Below, in pieces: positions 16,296 to 25,824 of a stretch of 64,000 nucleotides of DNA. Under the pieces are notes generated by a model. The model saw only the letters and a program-made list of their open reading frames with translations. It was not told the origin of the DNA and searched no databases. The position numbers and the translations under genes were made by a program. Within the stretch, counting starts at the first letter, position 1; each line of letters opens with the position of its first letter. Source of the DNA: UBA9662 sp002729415 (GTDB lineage: Bacteria > Poribacteria > WGA-4E > UBA9662); the NCBI GenBank assembly GCA_002729415.1, contig PBXZ01000005.1:65442-129441 (forward strand). The letters run 5' to 3'.

Positions 16296-19200
16296 ATGAA
16301 TCCGANGGTGTTAACCGCTACGGCACTGATAGCANTAGGTTTTGTNCTGTTTTGGCCATCTGGTAGTTCCAAGAAAGTAGAACGTCTATATAAGGACGGA
16401 GAGCAACTTTANAGTACAGAAAATTATGAGGAATCGATTGCGAAGTTTGAGGANGCNCTTATTGAGTCAGAAAAATGGGGCGTAAAAACCGCAGTTATTG
16501 ACAAGGACTTTGTGACATTAGCTAAGTACAGAATTNCTGTTTGCTATTCAAAGTTAGCAGAAGATACAGGAGATGTTAATTATTTTGATCAAGCNGTNGC
16601 GNNAATTGAGGAAGTTTGGCCAAATGCGAAGGTGCGCAAGCATATGGAAGGGTTGACTTACCTTTGGGGGCATATCCTCTACAAGCAAGAAAAGTATGAA
16701 TTGGCAGAACCAAAGTTTAACGAGCTGATTGAAAATTATCCAAACAGTCTTTTTGTTGAAAACGCTTGGTATGCTATTGGTCAACTTAACTACAAACTTC
16801 AGAATTATGATGCATCCCGTCAGGGGTTTAAACAGGTACTTGATGGTTTTCCTAACTCTGATTTTAAAGATGATGCACAACATCTAATAGCTCAATCATT
16901 TCTTGATGAGCAGAACTATGAACAGTCTGCCCAAGAATTTGATAGGTTGGCAACTGAAGAGTTCAAAAACTATCCGGATCTACAGGCTGAAGCAATGTAT
17001 AAGGCAGCCTATTGCTTGAACCAGATTTCTCGTTATGAAGAAGCAATTACTCGCTATACGAACTTTGTCACCAAGTTTCCGACAAGCAAGTATGTGACTG
17101 CAGCTTACTTTGATATGGGAGCAGTCTACGCGCGTCAGAAGGACTATGACAATGCGCGTGTAAACTATGAACTTGCTATTCAGAATACCAATGATGAAGA
17201 TGTTCAGTCTGAAATTCAAACTGCGATTGGTCGAACCTACTACGACGAAGAAGATTATGCGAATGCGATTGTCGCTTATACTACACTTTTGGAAAATTAC
17301 CCAACCAGCCAGTTTATTTCTGAGGCGAAGTTAGGAATTGCTGATAGTCACTTTAAGTTGAGTAGTTGGTCTGAAGCTTCTGTTGCTTACCAACGTGTAC
17401 TTGATGAACACGCTGACCAGTCTGATTTGGTTCCGTATGTAACCTTCCAGCTGGGAGAGGCTCATTACAAATTTGCTAGTAGTCTCAAGGAGACAGGTCA
17501 AGCTGATTCAGCTACGGAAAACTTGGAAATATCGCTTGGATGGTATCAGAAAGCTTATAATGATTATCCAACTGATCCCGTCGCTCCTCACGCTCTTTAT
17601 GGTGCAATATGGGCTCTCAATGATCTTGATCGAAAAGAGGAACTCGAACAAGTTGCAAGAGAGTTTATTGATAAAAATCGAGAGGATCCTCAACTGGATA
17701 TCTTGGCAGCGGAAGTTCAGCTGAGGTTTGCTGATATGAAGTTTAATGATTTCAAACAGTATAACGAGGCAGCAGTAGAATACGCTAGGCTCTGGGACAA
17801 ACCGGATGGTGATTATGAACCATTACCTAAGTTCCATCTTCTCAAAGTTATTGCCAAATTTCAAGAAGGAAGATCTTATTATGAGGTTGCATCGGAGAAT
17901 AGTGAAGGTGATAGCTTAGATGCAGACTTGTTAGCAAAATCGATTAATGCCTATGGTCAAGCTATTGATAAATTTAATGATGAATCGTTTCTGCTAGGTG
18001 TGGAAGCTGGACGATATGATGATTTTCCAGAACGTACCCAGCAAGTTGAAGCGGCGATNTTGAACAAAGCACTCGTGCATGAGAAAAGGGACGANTGGCT
18101 TATTGCGCGTGNACTTTATGAAGCTATTGGNNAGAATAGTGACAATTACGAACGTNCGCAATTGCTGATAGCCCAAAGTTATATTGAGGAAGGTAAAATA
18201 GCAGAAGCTATCGATTTCTACGGGACTATTTTGGATATNCTTAGTGCCGATAATCGCTCACTGGCNGAAATTAAGCTTGCCGACCTCTTACGAAACGAAN
18301 AGCGCTTTATCGAAGCAGCGAANGCATATGAGCAGGTCGTGGCTGGTAATCCTGNNGGTGANTATGCGGATGACGCACAATATCTGATTGGTCTGTGTTA
18401 CTACAAAGCTGCTAAAGACGATTCTTCTGNATTTGACAAGTCGATANCTTCGTTTCAAAAGATGATTAATGATTATGCTGATAGTCCAAACATCGTCGAA
18501 GCTTATTATGGGATTGTGCTTGCATTTCGGGATACGGATCAGTGGGAAAACGTAATGTCATATGCTGATGAGGCAAGCGATAATTTTAGCGACAGTAGTG
18601 AGGTGAATGTCCTTAAAACCTTGGGGCATATCGATCTCGTCAAGGCTACAGCTATTGAGAANCAGGGAATTGACTCAGAAGAGGATAAACAATTACTTAT
18701 TGCNAGCTTACAGCGTATTGTTGGTAATACAGGTGCTCCNCCTGAAGCCCGGACACGAGCACAGTTGAAGATAGGCCACCTTTACTATCGTGATAAAGAT
18801 TATAGTACTGCGGCTTCAGAATATCANAANGTTGCGCAAGAATTCCCAGGTGCTGATCCNGAGATTTTAGCTAATGCATATTATCAAACAGCTGTTTGCT
18901 ATTATCAGCAAGCACAGTCNGTAGAAGACTCAGGGGCAAAGAATCTTGCGTTGCAAAATTCAGCTAGTAGTGCGGATAAGGTCATTGAGCTGAATCACAG
19001 CGTTGATAGCATGATCAGTGGGTATTATACACTCGGTTTAGCAAAATTTGGTTTGGGGGATGACGAAGCTGCTGTCGTTGCCTATGCTAAGGCTATTTCG
19101 TATGAAGGTGAAACCGAAGATGAAGCACGAAAAGATTTGATTTTTCAATCTCATTCGCGTCTTGCCGAATTGTATAATTCGCAGGAAGCATACAGTCATG

Positions 19201-20918
19201 CAGTTCAAGAATATCAGTATATTACTGAGAATACTGATGATGCGAATCTGAAAGGAAATTCGTACTTCGCAATGGCTATAGCGCTTGATGATCATTTAAG
19301 TCAGTATGATGATGCATTATTGGCTTATCAAAATGCGATACAGGCAGGGGCAGGAGCAATTGTGAATGCTCAATCATACTATCGGGTTGGCTTGCTTTAC
19401 CAACAAAAGCTGAATGATCAGGAAAAGGCTCTGAAAGCCTATGAAACGCTGGTTAAAGATTATTCTGGTGAACCCGACAAAAGTATTCAAGAGATGGTAG
19501 GAGATGCTTCACTGCGAAAGTCGGATCTTTATCAAAGGCTAGGACGTCTGGAAGATGCTATAGCTGAAGCGATAGCAACTCGTGGTCGAGCACAACTGAA
19601 ATCGCAAAAAATATCGGCGCAGTATAGTCTTGGGTCTCTCTACTTTGACCGAGCAAGGTCGCTTTTTTCTGATGAAGCGGGCACAGATTTACAGCCTTAC
19701 ATTGATGCNAGTAGAGAATCTGCTGCAGCTTATATGGCAGTTTACCCACTTAGCTTGCCAGTTGAGAATCTTGATAAAGGGCTAATACCATTTCTGCAGA
19801 ATGCGCTCTTTCAAGCAGGTCAGCTTTATTACTCAATTGGTACCAGCTTCAAGTATAAGGATGAGCTTCAAAAGGCGATTGAACCGTTGCAACTTTTCGC
19901 TAAGTATGTAGATCAAGGGTATTTTGCTTCCTCTCCTGAGGTTTTGGAGAGTGTTGAAGAATCTCTGGTTTATGCTGGTACTGCCCAGTTCGAGTTAGGG
20001 CGCTTGCAATTAGGTGAGGATGAAGGTGTCTCCGAGGTGGTTCAAGGTTTTTTCCGTTCCTCTGCTGATACGTTTTCTTCGTTGGCAAAACGTTTCCCAA
20101 ATGCAAAGGATGCTGCAACTTGGCAGTTTCAATCGGGAGAATCCTACTATGCTTCTTTAGCATACGAGCGGGCTGTTGTTGAGTATGACAAAGTCCATAA
20201 AAACTACCCGAAATCGGAAAGCGCTCCTGAAGCGCTTTATGCAATTTCAACTTGCTATAATATGTTGGCTGATGGTGCTGATGATGAAGCTGAAAGTGCA
20301 AAGTGGCGCCGTAAGTTATTTGAAACAAACGAAGTTCTTGCGGGGAAATATCCACAGAGTTCTTATGCTGGGAATGCTATGGTTAATCTTGGTAATAAGC
20401 TTTATAACGAGGGTAGTGCTCCTGATATAGAGAACTCCGAACGGATACGCCTCTATAAATTAGCTGTTGAAAAGTACCTTGCTGCTACTGAGATTGCGGG
20501 CATTGACGCTGAGGCGAAAGAAAGAGCTGGGCTCTATGTGAGGGAGACTCAAAATACTCTCGCATACTACATATATACTAAGGCTGGAGATCATTTGACC
20601 ACGACTCGACGTGCGTTTAGTACTGGAAGTCCGGAAGAGGTAGAAGCACTTGAAAGTGCAATAGCTGTGTTTCATGACTTGATCAAAACGTATCCAAATA
20701 CCAAGTATGCAGATCTTGCGTACGTTCAGATTGGAGAGGCTTATATGGTCATGGCGGATAAGGAAGAAAGTTATTATGCGAATGCAATTGATACTTTTGA
20801 TTCGTTATGGAAAAAGTATGAGGCTGCGCCAGCAACTGATTCTCAGGTTAGTAATGCGGTGAAAATAGCACAACGCAAGATTTCCGAAATTCGGGCATAT
20901 CTTGATGGTAAACAATAA
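16296..20918 (+). CDS. Giant TPR-repeat protein (1,540 residues), membrane-anchored
   Basis: An N-terminal hydrophobic segment (VLTATALIA-GF-LFWPSG) is followed by almost continuous tetratricopeptide repeats to the C-terminus, with many units of the form YxxAxxxYxxxLxxxPxSxxxxxAxxxI (for example DYANAIVAYTTLLENYPTSQ and YEQSAQEFDRLATEEF). The protein is acidic. It starts 42 bases after the anti-sigma factor and is closed by a strong terminator, so it is probably the main target of the ECF sigma system. It would sit in the periplasm or on the inner membrane as a large scaffold for protein-protein contacts. No enzymatic motif was seen. Assignment to a named family is not possible beyond TPR. 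Confidence 0.9.
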   Translation: MNPXVLTATALIAXGFXLFWPSGSSKKVERLYKDGEQLXSTENYEESIAKFEXXLIESEKWGVKTAVIDKDFVTLAKYRIXVCYSKLAEDTGDVNYFDQXXAXIEEVWPNAKVRKHMEGLTYLWGHILYKQEKYELAEPKFNELIENYPNSLFVENAWYAIGQLNYKLQNYDASRQGFKQVLDGFPNSDFKDDAQHLIAQSFLDEQNYEQSAQEFDRLATEEFKNYPDLQAEAMYKAAYCLNQISRYEEAITRYTNFVTKFPTSKYVTAAYFDMGAVYARQKDYDNARVNYELAIQNTNDEDVQSEIQTAIGRTYYDEEDYANAIVAYTTLLENYPTSQFISEAKLGIADSHFKLSSWSEASVAYQRVLDEHADQSDLVPYVTFQLGEAHYKFASSLKETGQADSATENLEISLGWYQKAYNDYPTDPVAPHALYGAIWALNDLDRKEELEQVAREFIDKNREDPQLDILAAEVQLRFADMKFNDFKQYNEAAVEYARLWDKPDGDYEPLPKFHLLKVIAKFQEGRSYYEVASENSEGDSLDADLLAKSINAYGQAIDKFNDESFLLGVEAGRYDDFPERTQQVEAAXLNKALVHEKRDXWLIARXLYEAIXXNSDNYERXQLLIAQSYIEEGKIAEAIDFYGTILDXLSADNRSLXEIKLADLLRNEXRFIEAAXAYEQVVAGNPXGXYADDAQYLIGLCYYKAAKDDSSXFDKSIXSFQKMINDYADSPNIVEAYYGIVLAFRDTDQWENVMSYADEASDNFSDSSEVNVLKTLGHIDLVKATAIEXQGIDSEEDKQLLIXSLQRIVGNTGAXPEARTRAQLKIGHLYYRDKDYSTAASEYXXVAQEFPGADXEILANAYYQTAVCYYQQAQXVEDSGAKNLALQNSASSADKVIELNHSVDSMISGYYTLGLAKFGLGDDEAAVVAYAKAISYEGETEDEARKDLIFQSHSRLAELYNSQEAYSHAVQEYQYITENTDDANLKGNSYFAMAIALDDHLSQYDDALLAYQNAIQAGAGAIVNAQSYYRVGLLYQQKLNDQEKALKAYETLVKDYSGEPDKSIQEMVGDASLRKSDLYQRLGRLEDAIAEAIATRGRAQLKSQKISAQYSLGSLYFDRARSLFSDEAGTDLQPYIDXSRESAAAYMAVYPLSLPVENLDKGLIPFLQNALFQAGQLYYSIGTSFKYKDELQKAIEPLQLFAKYVDQGYFASSPEVLESVEESLVYAGTAQFELGRLQLGEDEGVSEVVQGFFRSSADTFSSLAKRFPNAKDAATWQFQSGESYYASLAYERAVVEYDKVHKNYPKSESAPEALYAISTCYNMLADGADDEAESAKWRRKLFETNEVLAGKYPQSSYAGNAMVNLGNKLYNEGSAPDIENSERIRLYKLAVEKYLAATEIAGIDAEAKERAGLYVRETQNTLAYYIYTKAGDHLTTTRRAFSTGSPEEVEALESAIAVFHDLIKTYPNTKYADLAYVQIGEAYMVMADKEESYYANAIDTFDSLWKKYEAAPATDSQVSNAVKIAQRKISEIRAYLDGKQ

Positions 20919-20940
20919 GTTTTAGGTACATAAACTGTAA

Positions 20941-20973
20941 AGGCGTTTGAACCTCATGTTCGAACGCCTTTTT
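20941..20973 (+). terminator. Rho-independent terminator after the TPR giant
   Basis: AGGCGTTTGAAC (20941-20952) and GTTCGAACGCCT (20958-20969) form a 12-bp stem with one G-U pair and a five-base CTCAT loop, followed by TTTT. It closes the sigma/anti-sigma/TPR unit 22 bases after the stop codon. Confidence 0.9.
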
Positions 20974-21032
20974 GCTTTTCAGCAGAAGAGAGAACCTCGA
21001 GAGGAGGTTGATCGCTAATATCGTTCACTTCC

Positions 21033-23576
21033 ATGGAATATATTAAGCATTTTTCGGATATCTGTGATGAAGATCTTAGTCTTGTTGGTGGAAAAGCGCT
21101 GAATCTTGGAAAGCTAACTCGAGCTGGTTTCCATGTGCCCGCAGGTTTTTGTGTTACTACCGATGCTTACCGACAGACGATCAGAGCATTAGATCAACTA
21201 TCCTCGGATGAAATTCAAAAAGTANNACTTNCAGAGTNGCTNGAAGATGCTATTTTACTTGCTTATGGGAAGCTCGAGACAGGGAATGTTGCCGTTAGAT
21301 CCTCGGCAACGGCGGAAGATCTCCCTCAGGCAAGTTTCGCTGGTCAACAGGATTCCTTCCTTAACATTTCACAAGCGGCACTACTCTTAGATAAAATTAA
21401 AGCCTGTTGGGCATCACTGTGGTCGAGTCGTGCTATTGCCTATCGTCGGGATCAGCAGATAGATGAGGAGGGACTTGGTATAGCTGTCGTTGTACAAGCT
21501 ATGGTTGATGCAGAAGTTTCTGGTGTGATGTTCACTATTAATCCAATTGGCGGAGATGAGATTGTCATTGAGTCGAATTGGGGATTAGGAGAATCGATTG
21601 TTTCTGGTGAAGTCACCCCAGATCATCTTATCGTTTCTAAGTTGGATGGACAGGTTGTGTCTGAAAAGATAGCTGCCAAACGCCAAATGGTCAGTCGAAT
21701 GGGGCTAATTGAAGTCCCGATTGATAAGCGTGACATACCGAGTTTAAGAAGGGATTTGGTGTATCAACTCGTGAATCATGGGATGGATATTGAGAACTTT
21801 TATGGTACTCCGCAAGACATTGAATGGGCTTACGCTGAAAACCAGTTTTATATCCTGCAAGCACGCGCAGTTACTACTTTGACAGATACCGCACAGATTG
21901 AAATTCTTCGCCGACGGGAAATTGATGTGTTAGAACAAAAATCTGATCCTGATGGAACTGTTTGGAGTCGGTATAATTTAGCAGAGGTTCTGCCTGCACC
22001 TCTTCCCATGACGTGGTCAATTATCAAGAGTTTTATGTCTGGTAGAGGTGGTTATGGCCTTGCCTTTCGTGATCTTGGGTTCTTTCCTAGTCCGAGGGTT
22101 GATCAAGAAGGTCTGCTGGATTTAATATGTGGTCGGACATATTTCAATTTGAGCCGTGAAGTTGAGAATCTGTATTATGGTTTTCCATACGAGTATAATT
22201 TTGAAGAACTCAAAAAAAACCCGCAAAAGGCGATGTACCCTCAGCCAAGTCCGAATCTTAAACGTATTGTTTCTGTTAAGTTGTTTTTGTTGAGCATTAT
22301 AAAAATGCTGGTTGTAGAACATAATCTACAAAGATTGATCAGAAATTTTGATTATACCCTTAGTAACCAGATTCTTCCGCTATTTGAGGATTATGTTAGA
22401 AGAGAACTCGAAGTGAATTTGCAGTGTTTGACTGACAGCCAGCTTGTCGACAAGTTACATGAATGGCAGAGAAAAACGATGAGTGACTTTGCAAGAGATG
22501 CGCTTAAAGGATCGATTTTTGCCGTTTATGCCTATCAAAAATTGGAACTGTTACTGAAGAAAAGTTTTACAGATAAAACCAAGGTTACTGAAATTATTCA
22601 TGCTTTGACGAATGTTGTAAATGAAAATCCAACGGTTATATCTCATCTGAAGATGTGGGAGGTAGCACAGGGGAATCTAGCAGTTGAAGAATTTCTGGCA
22701 CAATTTGGACATCGAGCTACTGAAGAATTTGAATTGGCCCAACCTCGGTGGCGTGAAGATACGTCTTATATTGAACAGATTGTGGCTTCATTTCAAATGA
22801 ATCCAGAAACAAATCCGGCATACCGGATCCAGAGTCAGGAGGAGAATAAGCTTCAAGCTGAGAAGGAACTAAACAATCTGAGTAAAACTCGTCAAAAACA
22901 AATCCGACGTATCCTTGATTTGACACGGCGCTATATGCCCTTCCGTGAGAAATCAAAATTTTATTTGATGCTTGGTTATGAATTGATTCGGAGAGCGTTA
23001 CTTGAAATTGGTCGGCGTTATAATCTTGGTGATGGAGTGTTTTATTTGATGATTGATGAATTAGAGATGCCTTTTGACCGTGATGGTGCAATGCAGAAGA
23101 TTTCTGCGCGTCGAGCGGAAAGGTCAAAGATTTTGCGTATTGAATTNCCTGATGTAATATATAGTGATGCACTTAATCAAATTGGAGATNCAATNCCTGT
23201 TGAGGNGCATAANGAAATGNAAGGNACTGGTATTTCGGCCGGAGTTGCAAATGGTATCGCCCAANTACTTACCGATCCGACTNAAGCAAGCATAGATCAA
23301 AAGAATTATGTCCTTGTATGTCCNTCAACTGATCCGGGGTGGACGCCNCTTTTTCTGGGAGCTGCAGCATTAGTAATGGAGCGNGGNGGTGTGCTTTCGC
23401 ATGGTGCGGTTGTNGCTCGCGAATATGGAATTCCTGCAGTGGCTGGTATCTCTATGGCAACGAAACGGATNAAATCTGGNCAGATGGTTCGTGTCGATGG
23501 NACCCNTGGCATTGTATCGNTCTTAAATTCTAATTTAGAAGAAACTGGTAAAAATAANGATTTTTNACAATTGTGA
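21033..23576 (+). CDS. Rifampicin phosphotransferase/PEP-synthase-like ATP-utilising phosphotransferase
   Basis: 847 residues. The N-terminal ATP-grasp domain (~1-300) shows GGKALNLGKL, VAVRSSATAEDLPQASFAGQ, SGVMFTINPIGG and NWGLGESIVSGEVTPDHLI. A helical substrate-binding middle domain follows. The C-terminal swivelling domain (~755-835) has STDPGWTPLF and GGVLSHGAVVAREYGIPAV with phospho-carrier His790. This order (ATP-grasp, middle, His domain last) is that of Rph rifampicin phosphotransferases and related PEP-synthase-like enzymes, not of PEP synthase itself. The substrate is probably not rifampicin in a marine uncultured bacterium. The start is less certain: GAGGAGG (21001-21007) lies 25 bases before ATG 21033. 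It is probably in an operon with the next two genes. Confidence 0.88.
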   Translation: MEYIKHFSDICDEDLSLVGGKALNLGKLTRAGFHVPAGFCVTTDAYRQTIRALDQLSSDEIQKVXLXEXXEDAILLAYGKLETGNVAVRSSATAEDLPQASFAGQQDSFLNISQAALLLDKIKACWASLWSSRAIAYRRDQQIDEEGLGIAVVVQAMVDAEVSGVMFTINPIGGDEIVIESNWGLGESIVSGEVTPDHLIVSKLDGQVVSEKIAAKRQMVSRMGLIEVPIDKRDIPSLRRDLVYQLVNHGMDIENFYGTPQDIEWAYAENQFYILQARAVTTLTDTAQIEILRRREIDVLEQKSDPDGTVWSRYNLAEVLPAPLPMTWSIIKSFMSGRGGYGLAFRDLGFFPSPRVDQEGLLDLICGRTYFNLSREVENLYYGFPYEYNFEELKKNPQKAMYPQPSPNLKRIVSVKLFLLSIIKMLVVEHNLQRLIRNFDYTLSNQILPLFEDYVRRELEVNLQCLTDSQLVDKLHEWQRKTMSDFARDALKGSIFAVYAYQKLELLLKKSFTDKTKVTEIIHALTNVVNENPTVISHLKMWEVAQGNLAVEEFLAQFGHRATEEFELAQPRWREDTSYIEQIVASFQMNPETNPAYRIQSQEENKLQAEKELNNLSKTRQKQIRRILDLTRRYMPFREKSKFYLMLGYELIRRALLEIGRRYNLGDGVFYLMIDELEMPFDRDGAMQKISARRAERSKILRIEXPDVIYSDALNQIGDXXPVEXHXEMXXTGISAGVANGIAQXLTDPTXASIDQKNYVLVCXSTDPGWTXLFLGAAALVMEXXGVLSHGAVXAREYGIPAVAGISMATKRXKSXQMVRVDXTXGIVSXLNSNLEETGKNXDFXQL

Positions 23577-23577
23577 T

Positions 23578-23976
23578 ATGATCCGAGAGAAGTTTCNGGN
23601 ACATTTATCCTTGATTGCTTGTNTTCTTGCAATTGGACTGGTATTGATGTTTCTTTTGTTTGTTGTTCAGTGGNATTTGATTCAACAGATTTTGGGTTAN
23701 GCAATTGAACTTATAGAAGCGGAATTAATNCAACAAGCTCCNTCGGGCGTTGGGGCTTCGGAAATTCAACAAACGTTTCTTAATGTTCAAGNTGCAGTTA
23801 AAGGGATTCCATGGAGTGTGATTAATGGTAAGATTAGCTTGAGTAAAGCTAAAACAGCNGCGGACTATGCGAGAAAATCCAACTCGGATGGNATCTGGAC
23901 TNCACAGGAGGTTAGCACACTTTTGAANATGACAAACGCAACTGTTGGNATAAAGAGAGNNGTGGGGAGGAAATGA
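23578..23976 (+). CDS. Small membrane-anchored protein, unknown function
   Basis: 132 residues with one strong hydrophobic segment near the start (LSLIAC-LAIGLVLMFLLFVV) followed by a charged, soluble region (ELIEAEL-QQA, then VSTLL-MTNATVGIKR). It starts one base after the phosphotransferase stop and its own stop overlaps the next start by ATGA. That tight packing supports a real gene although I recognise no family. About twelve Ns leave parts unreadable. Confidence 0.6.
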   Translation: MIREKFXXHLSLIACXLAIGLVLMFLLFVVQWXLIQQILGXAIELIEAELXQQAXSGVGASEIQQTFLNVQXAVKGIPWSVINGKISLSKAKTXADYARKSNSDXIWTXQEVSTLLXMTNATVXIKRXVGRK

Positions 23977-24737
23977 GTGATTTAGCAAATCCTTATGAAA
24001 AGTTTGCTTATGCATATGACCGTATTATGTACAATGTTGATTATCCTCGTTGGGAGGAATATATCAATGACTTATTTCTTCGTAATAATCATCAACCACA
24101 GAAAATGTTGGATCTTGCTTGTGGTACAGGGCAATTGACTATGCTTCTCGCCAAACGAGGTTATGAAATGTGGGGGGTTGATCGAGCTGAAGGAATGTTG
24201 AAAATAGCGCGTCAGAAAACGGAACAATTGAATCTAAAAATTGAATTTCAACAAGGCGACATGCGTGACTTTGATCTGCCACAGAAATTTGACACGATTG
24301 TTTGTACCTATGACAGTATTAATTATATGATTGATGAGCAGGAGTTTGAGACTGCTTGTCGAAATGTGTCGAATCATCTCGAAATATCTGGGGTTTTTAT
24401 TTTTGATGTTACAACTGAGCGAAACATTGTCAAGCATTTTCACTCCCAGACTTTTGCCGAAAATGATCAGGATTATTCCTACATTTGGCAAAATATTTAT
24501 ACCTATGCAGATAAATTATGTCGTACGTCACTTACTTTTTTTATTCGGGAAGGAGATCTGTTCCGTAGGTTTGAGGAGATGCACATTCAACGGATTTTTG
24601 GAGCCAATATTATCAAGAAAATGTTGAATAAAACCGGTTATGAGTTGGTTAGCGTCTATGACATGTACACATTTAATAAACCACACCGAAATACTGACCG
24701 CATCAATTTTACGGCTAGGAAAGTGCGGGAATTATGA
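23973..24737 (+). CDS. Class I SAM-dependent methyltransferase
   Basis: 254 residues. MLDLACGTGQLTMLLAKRGY (~44-63) is motif I, binding S-adenosylmethionine. GVDRAEGML follows (motif II acidic residue) and FQQGDMRDFDLPQKFDTIVCTYDSINYMID contains motifs III and IV. These place it among the Methyltransf_25-type class I enzymes of small-molecule or protein methylation. The substrate is unknown. The gene overlaps the upstream small membrane gene by ATGA and ends two bases from the convergent serine hydrolase gene. Confidence 0.92.
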   Translation: MSDLANPYEKFAYAYDRIMYNVDYPRWEEYINDLFLRNNHQPQKMLDLACGTGQLTMLLAKRGYEMWGVDRAEGMLKIARQKTEQLNLKIEFQQGDMRDFDLPQKFDTIVCTYDSINYMIDEQEFETACRNVSNHLEISGVFIFDVTTERNIVKHFHSQTFAENDQDYSYIWQNIYTYADKLCRTSLTFFIREGDLFRRFEEMHIQRIFGANIIKKMLNKTGYELVSVYDMYTFNKPHRNTDRINFTARKVREL

Positions 24738-24739
24738 GG

Positions 24740-25768
24740 CTAAAAGTTGTAGAATTTGTCACGGAATTCAAGGATGCCTGTATTTGAAGCGTCGGGATGT
24801 ACCCGGTTCGTTAATAAGATTTCATAAGTCTTTTTTTTAAGATTCAACCGAATTGCAGTGCCAGTAAAGCCTGTGTGGTAAAGAGATTTGTCCTTAAGAA
24901 CAACCCAGCCAATGCCACGAGGCGAGTTAAGCTCTTTTGTGTATACATTGCTGATTTGGTTGATGCTGTTTTGGTTAAGGATTTGTCTTCCTCCGTCAAT
25001 TAGCATTTGACAGAATTTTCCTAGATCCCATGTGGTTGAGAAAAGGCCTGCGTTTCCGGAAACTCCATTCAAATAATTCGCGTTTTCATCATGTACTTTT
25101 CCGATAATTACACCGTCTCGCCAATCATATCTTTGGTATTTGTCTGCTTTTTGACGTTCAAAGCTGTTTGAGTCCTCAGTCGCAGCACACTGGCTCACTA
25201 CATTTTCTGGTGGGTTATAAAATGTATTAGTCATTTGCAATGGATCGCAGATCCACTCTTTTGTTAGTTGATCAAGCTGCATGTCAGCAGTTCTTTCGAT
25301 TAGAATGCCAAGTAGGATATAGCCGAGACAACTGTAGATAACCTTTTTACCTGTTTCGTAGGTGAGCTTTATCTGGCCGAGGTACTCGAGTACCTTATCA
25401 TTTGATGTGACATTTAAGTAGATCGCAGTCCAGGCTGGATAGCCTGACCGATGTGTTAATAGATCTAAGATACTGATCCGATTATGTTTTACTTCCGGAA
25501 GGTAGTATTGTACTGGTTCGTCAAGATTTACTAGTTTCATCTCAACTAGTTTCATAATTAGCGTACTTATGACGATTGGTTTTGTAAGCGATGCAAGATC
25601 AAAGATTGTATCAGTTTCCATCGGCAGGATCTCTGGTCTAACCATCCGGTTACCGAATGCTTTGTGGTATAATACGTTGTTATCTTCCACAATAAGGGCA
25701 ACAGCCCCCGGAAATGTTTTTTTCAGAATTCCATGGTTGATCAGACTTGATATTTGGTGCTCGTCCAT
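24740..25768 (-). CDS. Beta-lactamase-family serine hydrolase (EstB/class C-like)
   Basis: 342 residues. Catalytic motifs of the class C/DD-peptidase fold are visible: Ser60-x-x-Lys63 in DLASLTKP, Tyr145-Ser-Cys (IYSCLGYILLG, in place of Y-x-N) and HTGFTG near the end for the third box. No signal peptide is seen, so it is probably cytoplasmic. Such proteins hydrolyse esters or D-amino-acid peptides more often than beta-lactams. It converges with the methyltransferase gene with a two-base gap and is divergent from the NAD(P)HX repair gene, 56 bases away. Confidence 0.9.
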   Translation of the reverse strand: MDEHQISSLINHGILKKTFPGAVALIVEDNNVLYHKAFGNRMVRPEILPMETDTIFDLASLTKPIVISTLIMKLVEMKLVNLDEPVQYYLPEVKHNRISILDLLTHRSGYPAWTAIYLNVTSNDKVLEYLGQIKLTYETGKKVIYSCLGYILLGILIERTADMQLDQLTKEWICDPLQMTNTFYNPPENVVSQCAATEDSNSFERQKADKYQRYDWRDGVIIGKVHDENANYLNGVSGNAGLFSTTWDLGKFCQMLIDGGRQILNQNSINQISNVYTKELNSPRGIGWVVLKDKSLYHTGFTGTAIRLNLKKKTYEILLTNRVHPDASNTGILEFRDKFYNF

Positions 25769-25824
25769 GTTGCCTCACTTTTTAAAGTTATACTGATTCT
25801 AACAGGGTTTAGGGATTTCATCAA

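Noticed and set aside
19900..20355. A 151-codon minus frame opposite the giant TPR gene
   Set aside because: The plus strand is clean TPR sequence over the whole stretch; the minus frame is rich in His and Gln as expected of an antisense reading.
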